45,416 nucleotides of DNA from positions 1-45,416 of the forward strand of contig CAJBMM010000039.1 in NCBI GenBank assembly GCA_903954185.1, written 5' to 3'. This DNA comes from an uncultured Candidatus Berkelbacteria bacterium. GTDB lineage: Bacteria; Patescibacteriota; UBA1384; CAJBMM01. The notes beneath the pieces are model-generated. The model was not told the origin of the DNA and made no database searches. It worked only from the letters and a program-made list of their open reading frames with translations. Positions 23,328-31,580 of the stretch are shown in pieces. Numbering within the stretch: the stretch's first letter is position 1; every line of letters begins with the position of its first letter. The position numbers were made by a program, and so were the translations under genes.

Positions 23328-26300
23328 TTTGTTGACTTCTCAATTGTTTCAATTTCATCTGGAGACAAGTTATATAATTTGTAAATAATTTGATCGATTT
23401 GGCGCTCATAGTCACGCACTAGTTGTAACTTAGCCTCATTTGTTAAATAATCCTCAGATTTTGTGACCGCAAAAATATCATCTACAATTTCTATGATGTG
23501 TTGTTGCTCAGGTGATTCATCCAGTTTAATCGGTATCATTTTTAAGTTGACTATCTTAACCTCAGCAAATGCCCTGTCGTCTTCAGAGGTAAAGTTTTTA
23601 TGCCACCATGTGATTAATTTCGAATTCAGGATACCCAATATATATTTTAGATCAAATTTCGGATCAAATATTGAGTGTGTTGTATCCATGTGATAAATTC
23701 CTGAATTATCTAGGGTAGCAATGATTGAATCTCCTGTTTGTCTAACTAGGATTTTTGGGTGCTTACCTAGTAAAACTTCATTTGTGTTACTCCATAATTT
23801 AGACTTGTCAAACAATACGTATGTTTCAGTTATGATTGGGGCATATTTAATAATATCCCTTCCTCTTGCAACAGGTTTATAAGAGGAGCTCAGCGAGCAA
23901 TTCGATAAATATTTGTCGTTGTTGCCAGTTTTTATGCCGTTATACAACGACGCAATTTCATCTAAACTAGCTGATCCATCCGACAACTTTCTCATTAAAC
24001 TGTAAAGCACAGGGTCAAGATAAAATTTACTGTTCGGTGTTTTCTTGATTTCTGAGGTCAAAACTGCTTGATAATTAATTTCTGAAAACTGCGTATTATT
24101 TTTGATTACTGCCGTTTTTACCCCTTGCTCTTTGTTCGGATCACATCTTGATAATAAGAAGATACAATTCCCTCCGATAACAGCGGACTCAAATACGGCC
24201 CCCTTAATATCTAATAGTATATTCAGATCCGAATGATCCAGGATATATTTTCGTATTTTAGAGAAGTTTTTATTGTATAAAAATACATTCGGGACGATGA
24301 AGGTTAAATTTCCTTTTAAATCGAGAAGATCGAAAGAGCGCCTAATAAAAAAGGCAAATAAATTATTTTTGTATTCCTTAATTTCTGAATAAATGCCAGT
24401 CAAGATTGTTACCAATTCCTGCGATACAATTTGCCCCTTCCCTAAACTTAAGGTCAGATAAGGAGGGTTTGCAATAACAATGTCAAAACCTTCTTTGATA
24501 CCAAACATCCACTCCGGGTCAAACCAATCTGATGATTTATGACTAAATGGGTCCCAAGTTGTAAGCTTTGCGGTTAGATCGGCGTGACCTCGTAGATTAT
24601 CAGCAATAAGCTTCTGAAACATACGGTTTTGGGTCTGTACGAATTGAAGTTTCAAACTGTCCCGCTCTGCTCCGGATGCGTTGAAGAACATTTCCCTGAC
24701 TTCTCTTAACTCCTTAATACCCTCGTCATCCTCAAATAGTCCCATCTGGTTTACCGATTTACCGGTTGAAGGTAAACCAATCAATGTGTTTGCTGTGACA
24801 AATTTGAAGTCTAGGTTTGGCAGAGGCTCAATGCCACGGTTCTCGAGTGTTTCGTCAATTCGTTCATCTACAACAAGTGTTAAGAAGCATCTTAGGCGTG
24901 ATATCTCGGTAGCGATAGGTTGTATATCTACGCCGTAAATATTTTCACGGATTATGCCGAGCTTTCTAAGATAGTCGAAGTTCTTTTCCTGAAATTCGCG
25001 CTCTATCACCCTTCTTAATTCAATTGGGGTATTTTGAATCTGCTTTTTGAACCAAAGTTGGCCATGGGGATCAATTTGCTGGAGCATAAATACAATCTTT
25101 TGTAGCGCCCCAATTGGAAAGGCTCCGGATCCACAAGCAGGATCCAGGATTTTAACAGCACTTAGTGCATCTGCAATTTTGCCCCTATCATCATCAGAAA
25201 GTTGATTTAATCGGTCGTCTTCTAAGTCATAACTGATTAGAGGACGTAGTTTTTCCTCGTCAACGCTCGTTTTCTCTTTGAGGTAAAGGCACAAGCTCTC
25301 ATCAACCATATAGTCGACGATAACTCTGGGAGTGTAATAGCTTCCGGTGCTTTTTCTGGCTGACTCTCCAGTTTCGGGGTTAATCTCGGCAAGTAAGTTT
25401 TCAAATATACGCCCTAGCATCTCTGGGTCAATCGAAAGCTCTTCATCAAAGCTCGTATTCTCGTCGATTGTGAAATTGTAAGTTTCAAGTACTTCAAATA
25501 GGTCTTTGAACCACCGGTCGGGAATGATCAGAGTATTATGAAATCTTGATTGAAGGTCACCATTTAACAGCTTGTAATAGTCATCCTCTTGAGGGGAAAA
25601 TAAACCACCGTTTAGGTATGGAATTGTAGAGAATGGCTCAATAGCAAATTCGTCCCTTCTAGATTTAATGGGTTTATTTAAGATCTCAAAAAAGATTGGC
25701 TCAAGAATTTTGTGATAATAATCTTGGTGTTCATCAGTTGCTTTGTCCGAAAGTAACTCTTTTGGCATGAGTGCAAGGCCAAATTCACTTCGCTTCTCTC
25801 TCAGAAACCAGCAGAAAATAATTCTACCAATTAACCTAACCGCAAATTCAAGGCTTGTTTGGCTTGTGTCGACAACACTAGGAAGGTGAAGCAAAGCCTC
25901 GTGGGTTGTTTTAGTTTTACCTTTAGTTGTTGTCCCACCAACAAGTTTTGTAAATGCGCCAGATATCTCTTGATAAAACTCTTTATTAACAACCTCAACA
26001 GAGAACCGACTTTTTAAATCTGTAAAGTCAAAAACTCTGCCCTTAGCGATAATAAATTTTTGCGGGGTTTTAACCTTTGCTTTTTGTCCTAAAACATAAG
26101 ATTGTCGCTTTGGATTTGAAAGCTTAGTAATTATTTTCCCATCGTCCCAAGTCGGAGTACTAGTTAAAAGAGAAAGACGCCACTGAGGCGAGTTTGGAGA
26201 ATAATAGGCAATTATGGCGTTTGGCGTGCCATAGTTTTTTAAGAGGGAGAAGCTTTCATTAGCAAGGCCGACTTTTCTTTTGGCCGGATCCGAATCAATC

Positions 26301-26473
26301 GCTATTGCATATAACCTTACACCTAAGTTAGATTCACCAAGGGTTTGAATTGCGTTGACTCCAGAAAAGCTATTTGGTACATCAACTTTTCGGATGTCTC
26401 TTCTAAAATCTGGGAGAAACTCAGCTGCCCAATCTAGAAATGATTCTTGCTCAAAGTTTTCGGTGAGGTTCAT
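23324..26473 (-). CDS. Eco57I/TaqI-like DNA adenine methyltransferase
   Basis: A 1049-residue N6-adenine DNA methyltransferase. SAM motif I is DPACGSGAFPIGAL (about 441-454) and the catalytic motif IV is NPPY (about 666-669). An N-terminal region of about 350 residues contains GTPNAIIAYYSPNSPQWRLSLL. The C-terminal part, with YKPVARGRDI and THSIFDPKFDLKYILGILNSKL, is a TaqI/Eco57I-type target-recognition domain. The size matches Type IIG, PglX or DrmMI-type enzymes; I see no clear PD-(D/E)XK nuclease in it. It overlaps both neighbours by 4 bp. With the PLD-helicase it probably forms a restriction-modification-like defence unit. Confidence 0.88.
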   Translation of the reverse strand: MNLTENFEQESFLDWAAEFLPDFRRDIRKVDVPNSFSGVNAIQTLGESNLGVRLYAIAIDSDPAKRKVGLANESFSLLKNYGTPNAIIAYYSPNSPQWRLSLLTSTPTWDDGKIITKLSNPKRQSYVLGQKAKVKTPQKFIIAKGRVFDFTDLKSRFSVEVVNKEFYQEISGAFTKLVGGTTTKGKTKTTHEALLHLPSVVDTSQTSLEFAVRLIGRIIFCWFLREKRSEFGLALMPKELLSDKATDEHQDYYHKILEPIFFEILNKPIKSRRDEFAIEPFSTIPYLNGGLFSPQEDDYYKLLNGDLQSRFHNTLIIPDRWFKDLFEVLETYNFTIDENTSFDEELSIDPEMLGRIFENLLAEINPETGESARKSTGSYYTPRVIVDYMVDESLCLYLKEKTSVDEEKLRPLISYDLEDDRLNQLSDDDRGKIADALSAVKILDPACGSGAFPIGALQKIVFMLQQIDPHGQLWFKKQIQNTPIELRRVIEREFQEKNFDYLRKLGIIRENIYGVDIQPIATEISRLRCFLTLVVDERIDETLENRGIEPLPNLDFKFVTANTLIGLPSTGKSVNQMGLFEDDEGIKELREVREMFFNASGAERDSLKLQFVQTQNRMFQKLIADNLRGHADLTAKLTTWDPFSHKSSDWFDPEWMFGIKEGFDIVIANPPYLTLSLGKGQIVSQELVTILTGIYSEIKEYKNNLFAFFIRRSFDLLDLKGNLTFIVPNVFLYNKNFSKIRKYILDHSDLNILLDIKGAVFESAVIGGNCIFLLSRCDPNKEQGVKTAVIKNNTQFSEINYQAVLTSEIKKTPNSKFYLDPVLYSLMRKLSDGSASLDEIASLYNGIKTGNNDKYLSNCSLSSSYKPVARGRDIIKYAPIITETYVLFDKSKLWSNTNEVLLGKHPKILVRQTGDSIIATLDNSGIYHMDTTHSIFDPKFDLKYILGILNSKLITWWHKNFTSEDDRAFAEVKIVNLKMIPIKLDESPEQQHIIEIVDDIFAVTKSEDYLTNEAKLQLVRDYERQIDQIIYKLYNLSPDEIETIEKSTK

Positions 26474-29400
26474 ACATCAAGCTCCTCGGATAAGACAATT
26501 AGCTCAGACATACCCTCAAGTTGATCGACGCGCTTGAGACTCGTGGAAACAGACTGCTCAGAGGCAATCGCTTTCAGATCGTTGAAGGCTTGTTCTAGAT
26601 CGCCCAAATTAAGGCGGCTGATTTGCTTATATTGCCCTTCACTCAAGTCGTCGTATTCCTTAATAACCTTAGAAAGATCATTGGCGTAGTCTTTAGCGGG
26701 TGGATAGTTTTCAATCAAGATTTGCAGCGCTTCAAGTGCTTTGGCGCGGTTGCCGCCAACTTTTGGTAGTTTGTGTTTTTCAAAGAGTTTATCTCGGATT
26801 AATACAAACAGGTCATTGAAAGAGGGTTCAGGGTTTTGGCCTTCCTCACTTGGCTCGGCTCTAAATAACGGTAGTACCTGCTCAGCAGCAACAATCACTG
26901 GCTCAATCTCAATACTATCCTTTAAGGCAAAGATGGCATGATTACCCTTTTTACCAAAAGCAATTCCGCCTTGAATCGGTTGGTGCACACGCTTAACTCT
27001 GCTTCTTGGTCTGATCGCTAGAGCCTCTTTGATATCTTGATCGGAAGTTTGATCATATTTTTCTCGGTGATCTGCATCCCATGATTTATACTCTGCTTCG
27101 CTATTGGCTTTTTCATAATCATCCTTGAAGAAGCTACGAAGCTCTTCATCACTGGTTAGAGTCTTGGTATCGCTTCCTACTACCGCATTAATTAGGGTCA
27201 TTTTGAGCGTACTGATCTGTTGAATCTTTGTTTCAGCTTCTCCGATTGCGGTTGGGAAGAAGTTATTAACGTAAATCTTGTCGTAAACCTTTTTGTTAAT
27301 ACGGTTTATACGGCCAATACGCTGAATTACTCGAGTTGGGTTGAATGGAATATCGTAGTTGAATATCACACCGGCTCGATGCAGGTTATAACCTTCACTT
27401 AAAGCATCGGTAGCGATCAAAACGTCATAATCGTTTTTCTGGAACTGCTCTTTTAGTCCGGCGTCAAAGTTTAACCGCAATAGCTCTCGGTTAATTCGGC
27501 AGGCATCGCTTGAAGTATATTTAAATACTCGATTTAAGCCGGCCTTTTGTAAGGTGGATGCCAGGTATTCGACGGTGTCGGCATAGGCGGAGAACACGAC
27601 GATTTTACGATCCGGGTTTTCCTTTAGGAGCCGGTTAATATTATCGGCTAAACAGTTAAGCTTAGGATCAAATTGCGAAAACTGGGCGTTCGATTCAAAC
27701 CAACGATACTTTATAGTTTCTAATAGATTGGTATCTGCTTTTACATCTTCAACAAACTCTTCTTTTAGCCATTCTTTTTCAACAAACAACAACTTATATT
27801 TATTTTCATTTTCAATATTAAACTGTTCGTTGAATTCTCCTTCAACATTATCCCCGGCATCATCAATGAAGCTATCTGGATCGGGAATCTTACCTTTCTT
27901 AAGAATCGGAACTTTGCCTTGGCCTTCATACCAACTTAAGATTGACCGGTTTGAATCGATCATGTTTTGGAGTGTGATACGGAACGCCTCCTTTGAGCTC
28001 TCAAAACGCATAACCAATAACCGACGCATGAATGAGGCCAAGTTACTTTGGGCGGTCTGCAGATCCGTGTCATCAAGATAAGCGCTATATTTGGCCTGGA
28101 ATTCAGCGCGTTTTTCCTCCTTGATGTAGGTTGCTGGTTTGTACCGCGCTCCTTTAAGACCGTTTGTTTCGTTGGTAATTGTTTCTAAAGTGTCAAGGTA
28201 GAGTTCGAATAGATCACCCAATTCATATTCTAAGAGGTCTGGTCCGACTACTTCGGCAAAGGAAATTCCCTGTTTAACAAGATTGTTACGGTAGCGCGAA
28301 ATAGTTTGTAAATCAAGGCGTGAGCGACGAATAATCACTGGTTCAATCAAGCGTCTTAGCTCTTGGGCGATCTCTTTTGCTTCTTCGTTGACCTCTACAG
28401 TTGATAGTCTATTGCTACGTAATCCGGTTCGCAGCTTTTTATATCGGTCAATTAATTCGCGGAATCTCAGGGAGAGGTTATCTACCGAGCGAATTGTTGA
28501 CTGTCCAGGAGTCTGGAAAAGTTTAACCAAGGCAAACACATCCTTAGGATCATTATTAAACGGTGTGGCGGTTAAAATAACAATTTTGTTGTTTGGGTTA
28601 CTCCGTGCCATGGTGTGCAGCAAAGTATAATCATCCGTTAGTTCGTTACGATAGCGGTGCGCTTCGTCAATGACCAATAATACCGGTCCAGTTATCTGAT
28701 TAGTGCACCAGTTATGTGCATCTTCAATCTTACCGGAGCTAAATATTTGTGTGCCGGGCAGATGGAAGTGTGCCTGGTACTCTTGCCACTGGGGAATTAA
28801 ATGAGGAGGGCAAATGATCACAACATTCAAGCGTTCTGTTTGAGCGATATTGTAGGCAATCGCTGAGGCAATGATACTTTTCCCAAGTCCGACAACATCG
28901 GCGATGATAACTCCGCCATAACGATTGATCCGATCAATACCCATTCGGATAGCATCAAGCTGGTATTCGAGGTCAATAAACATGTCCTCGGTTATATCGC
29001 CAGGGGTTTTAATATCAGTGTCGTGATCTCTACCAAATAGCTCATGTAGCACCCGGATATATACTAGATAGGGACTAACTACACTGTTTATCCAAAGCTT
29101 TTTGATAACCTCTTTGAATTCCTGATTATTTTCTCCAGTAGCAACATCAATATTTTGTGAGTCATTCCACATTGACTCAAATTTGCTTACCGATTCATCA
29201 AAGGTAATTCTTTCGCGCGAGGATGTATTGAGTTCACCCTGATCGATCAGCCCATTGTAGGTGAAGTTGCTTGACCCAATAAATGTTACCCCAGGAGAAT
29301 CTCCACCTTGGTTTAGTTCAGATTTATTATGGACAATATACAGCTTTCCGTGTTGATCAGTGTTTGTGAGACGTATTTGAAGTGAGCCATCAAAGATTTT

Positions 29401-29775
29401 CTCTTCAAATATTTTATAGGCCTCTTGAGATTCCGGGCTATCAAATACCTGTGTTTCATTAAATAATTTGGAGAAGCCTTCGAGATATTTGTTCCGTTGC
29501 TCAGTTCTGGATGAATAATCTTCGCGTGGTTGGAAACGGTCAAGATCAACCGGTTTACCAGTCTTCTGTTGGAGAGCCACAATGCTCTGCACAGTATCAG
29601 GATCAATTTGTTTTCCGGCTAGTATTCTTACTTTTTTATCTTTGAGGTGGGTTGCTAATAATTCAAAACCAGAAAAATAGAAATATCCCACAGTTATATC
29701 GATACGATCAGCGGTGCTTAGCGCGTTTATGAGCGCTTGGAGCATTGTCTGGCTTTCGTTATCGATTAGGGGCAT
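26470..29775 (-). CDS. PLD-nuclease / SNF2-like SF2 helicase fusion
   Basis: 1101 residues. An N-terminal PLD domain carries HGK...GSSN (about His141 to Asn170) after DITVGYFYFSGFELL. The helicase follows: motif I DVVGLGKS (about 290-297), Q-rich IICPPHLIPQW, motif II DEAH (about 369-372), motif III TATPF, and motif VI QRIGRINR (about 820-827). The C-terminus is helical. This domain order occurs in restriction-type and DISARM/Mokosh-like defence proteins, where the helicase tracks DNA or RNA and the PLD domain cuts. First gene of the five-gene operon; the start ATG follows AAGGATA. Confidence 0.88.
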   Translation of the reverse strand: MPLIDNESQTMLQALINALSTADRIDITVGYFYFSGFELLATHLKDKKVRILAGKQIDPDTVQSIVALQQKTGKPVDLDRFQPREDYSSRTEQRNKYLEGFSKLFNETQVFDSPESQEAYKIFEEKIFDGSLQIRLTNTDQHGKLYIVHNKSELNQGGDSPGVTFIGSSNFTYNGLIDQGELNTSSRERITFDESVSKFESMWNDSQNIDVATGENNQEFKEVIKKLWINSVVSPYLVYIRVLHELFGRDHDTDIKTPGDITEDMFIDLEYQLDAIRMGIDRINRYGGVIIADVVGLGKSIIASAIAYNIAQTERLNVVIICPPHLIPQWQEYQAHFHLPGTQIFSSGKIEDAHNWCTNQITGPVLLVIDEAHRYRNELTDDYTLLHTMARSNPNNKIVILTATPFNNDPKDVFALVKLFQTPGQSTIRSVDNLSLRFRELIDRYKKLRTGLRSNRLSTVEVNEEAKEIAQELRRLIEPVIIRRSRLDLQTISRYRNNLVKQGISFAEVVGPDLLEYELGDLFELYLDTLETITNETNGLKGARYKPATYIKEEKRAEFQAKYSAYLDDTDLQTAQSNLASFMRRLLVMRFESSKEAFRITLQNMIDSNRSILSWYEGQGKVPILKKGKIPDPDSFIDDAGDNVEGEFNEQFNIENENKYKLLFVEKEWLKEEFVEDVKADTNLLETIKYRWFESNAQFSQFDPKLNCLADNINRLLKENPDRKIVVFSAYADTVEYLASTLQKAGLNRVFKYTSSDACRINRELLRLNFDAGLKEQFQKNDYDVLIATDALSEGYNLHRAGVIFNYDIPFNPTRVIQRIGRINRINKKVYDKIYVNNFFPTAIGEAETKIQQISTLKMTLINAVVGSDTKTLTSDEELRSFFKDDYEKANSEAEYKSWDADHREKYDQTSDQDIKEALAIRPRSRVKRVHQPIQGGIAFGKKGNHAIFALKDSIEIEPVIVAAEQVLPLFRAEPSEEGQNPEPSFNDLFVLIRDKLFEKHKLPKVGGNRAKALEALQILIENYPPAKDYANDLSKVIKEYDDLSEGQYKQISRLNLGDLEQAFNDLKAIASEQSVSTSLKRVDQLEGMSELIVLSEELDV

Positions 29776-29868
29776 GAATTATCCTTGATTAAAGTATCTT
29801 ACTTAAGCTCATATTACTCTTCTGTAAGTCAAAAAACCAGATAGGAACGGAGCTTTTTAGATGTGTAT

Positions 29869-30008
29869 GACCTCCGCCAATCTTCCCATTGTAAGGACAG
29901 GTCTGACGGCGTCAAGGTCGTTCCTTTTTGTCTTTGAAAGCTAAGGTAGGGCTCCACCTTGACACCGTCAGCGTGCTGTCCTTCCCTCTTTGTCAAAGGC
30001 GGGAGGTC
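29869..30008. other. Large inverted repeat: candidate oriT or structured RNA
   Basis: Nested arms: outer gacctccgcc (29,869-29,878) against ggcgggaggtc (29,998-30,008), inner aaggacag...ctgacggcgtcaaggt (29,893-29,918) against accttgacaccgtcag...ctgtcctt (29,956-29,983). The inner stem is about 26 bp with few mismatches around a 37-nt loop. It lies between the divergent cargo operon and the small-gene/transfer region. No reading frame fits. Confidence 0.6.
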
Positions 30009-30052
30009 GACCTGCCAGATCGATAGTTTAATTGATTAATTAGGAGGTAAAT

Positions 30053-30220
30053 ATGAAAACTCGGGGTGAAGCAGTCACTGATTTTCTAGAGGAGGATCGA
30101 AAGTATTCAGAGCTTGTAAAAGAGTATCGGGGTGACGATGAGGCTCTAGCTCAAGCAGACTTTCTGTATCAGGAGGGTGTGCGTGTAGATGAGATTGCTA
30201 TCGCGCTAAAAGAGAAGTAA
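30053..30220 (+). CDS. Small acidic protein of unknown function
   Basis: A 55-residue acidic, helical protein starting at ATG 30,053 behind TTAGGAGG. It begins MKTRGEAVTDFLEEDRKYSE and ends EIAIALKEK; the last part (YQEGVRVDEIAIALKEK) resembles a short HTH-like helix pair. Family unknown. It is followed closely by the DUF3768 gene and then a terminator, forming a two-gene unit just downstream of the large inverted repeat. Confidence 0.65.
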   Translation: MKTRGEAVTDFLEEDRKYSELVKEYRGDDEALAQADFLYQEGVRVDEIAIALKEK

Positions 30221-30273
30221 AGCATATGCGCAAAAAACACTTACAACTATTAGTTTTAATCTTAGGAGGACAT

Positions 30274-30600
30274 ATGACTATGATGAATATTGGAGTGCAG
30301 ACTAGTGAAGTGGCACTAAAGAATGATCATTACCGCAGAGCTGGTATTGGGTTTATGATGACGCCTGGGGCGATGGAGCTTCCAGATGTTTGTGGGCTTA
30401 TCTGTGCAGTACAGCGGTTCGATGACTTTAACGCAGATAATGACCCTTACGGCGAGCACGACTTTGGGAAGATTGAGTGGAACGGTAGAAACGTCTTCTG
30501 GAAGATAGACTACTATGACCAGCAGATGAGGTGCTTTATGGATCCGCTTTCCAAGGATTGCAACAGGTTGCTAACGCTGATGCGGGCTGATGAGTATTAG
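30274..30600 (+). CDS. DUF3768 family protein
   Basis: A 108-residue protein of the DUF3768 family, known mainly from plasmids and integrative elements. The hallmark is FDDFNADNDPYGEHDFGKIEWNGRNVFWKIDYYD, with the N-terminal NDHYRRAGIGFMMTPG and C-terminal LLTLMRADEY also typical. ATG 30,274 is chosen because AGGAGG lies just upstream; a longer frame from 30,226 lacks this. Function unknown; the restriction of the family to mobile elements fits its position here. Confidence 0.85.
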   Translation: MTMMNIGVQTSEVALKNDHYRRAGIGFMMTPGAMELPDVCGLICAVQRFDDFNADNDPYGEHDFGKIEWNGRNVFWKIDYYDQQMRCFMDPLSKDCNRLLTLMRADEY

Positions 30601-30606
30601 AAAAGA

Positions 30607-30644
30607 GGCTCGGGAGCAAACTTAAGGGCTCTCGGGCCTTTTTT
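30607..30644 (+). terminator. Rho-independent terminator
   Basis: GGCTCGGGAGC (30,607-30,617) pairs along its whole length with GCTCTCGGGCC (30,628-30,638), with two G-U pairs, followed by six T. Confidence 0.9.
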
Positions 30645-30673
30645 CATGCTCGTCATACAATTTCACACCCCCG

Positions 30674-31453
30674 CTATTCTTCCTCGGTAACTTTCTGGAG
30701 CACTTCTTTACAGATGCCTTTAGTTTTAACCTGATCTTTGGTTGAAAGGTAAAAGCTCATATCGGGCTGTTCTCTGAGTTGGTACTGGAGATAGTGATGG
30801 AGAAAGCCTTTCTGCTTCTTACTATGGCAAACTAGAATGATCTCGGGGAACTCTTTACCCGTATGATATTGCCAATCATCACTTTCAAAGTAATCAAAGT
30901 ACTGCTTTACGCGCCGGCGTAGAGCACCAGAGGGAAGATCGTCAAAAACTTCTAGAAAATATCGTTTCGTATTGCTGTCTTTGCCTTTAAGGGTGAAGTA
31001 GGCATCGGGTAGGGGCGTAATTAGGTTCTGAATGCTGTGCAGATCGGTTCTGGTACGAAAATTGAGGGTGGATTGACTAGCGGTTGCAAACTTTATCAGT
31101 GATAGATTAAGATCTGCTATAAGAAGGCAGTGTTCGCGAAACTCTGGTGAATAGTTATTCTCCCGCCAGATTCGGTTTAGTAATGCAAGATTGATGTTTT
31201 TGTCTTTAATACTCTTCAGATATTTTCGCCCATTGTTACCTAATGAATAGACTGTTGGACTTGCTGCAAACTGTTTATCTGGATATGACTTTAGATATTC
31301 ATTTTGAGTTAATGTATTTAGCCAAGCGATGATTCGACTGTGTTGTTTATGATCAAGTAAGGATTGAATTTGAGGACGATTTAAGAAGCGGAAACGGTAA
31401 AGTAACTGGAGGATTTCTTGTTGTTTAGTTGTAGGGTGGTTAGTGTCTGACAT
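30674..31453 (-). CDS. Replication-relaxation (Replic_Relax) family protein
   Basis: A 259-residue protein. The N-terminal winged-helix region (TTKQQEILQLLYRFRFLNRPQIQSLLDHKQHSRIIAWLNTL, then YSLGNNGRKYL) and the C-terminal nuclease-like half (PDAYFTLKGKDSNTKRYFLEVFDDLPS...RRRVKQYFDYF, then PEIILVCHSKKQ) match Replic_Relax proteins of Gram-positive ICEs and plasmids. In this family the protein is thought to take part in plasmid relaxation or initiation; it is the only relaxase-like candidate in the element. It lies downstream of the coupling-protein gene but is separated from it by a terminator. Confidence 0.75.
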   Translation of the reverse strand: MSDTNHPTTKQQEILQLLYRFRFLNRPQIQSLLDHKQHSRIIAWLNTLTQNEYLKSYPDKQFAASPTVYSLGNNGRKYLKSIKDKNINLALLNRIWRENNYSPEFREHCLLIADLNLSLIKFATASQSTLNFRTRTDLHSIQNLITPLPDAYFTLKGKDSNTKRYFLEVFDDLPSGALRRRVKQYFDYFESDDWQYHTGKEFPEIILVCHSKKQKGFLHHYLQYQLREQPDMSFYLSTKDQVKTKGICKEVLQKVTEEE

Positions 31454-31558
31454 GGTTTAGATTGTGGCCGGAAGTATGAGAGAGAAAAGCGTGTATATGT
31501 ATATATTAATAAAGAGGTAGTGATATTTAGGTAATTGATCTGGAATATGGCAAAATCT

Positions 31559-31578
31559 TGTGTCAGTAAGCTGACACA
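31559..31578 (-). terminator. Terminator of the coupling-protein gene
   Basis: TGTGTCAG-taag-CTGACACA, three bases after the coupling gene stop. On the minus strand it is followed by AGATTTTG. Confidence 0.7.
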
Positions 31579-31580
31579 GT

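Noticed and set aside
26470-29775. Complete DISARM system
   Set aside because: Only helicase, PLD and methyltransferase functions are present; no DrmA or DrmB (DUF1998) gene lies in the operon.
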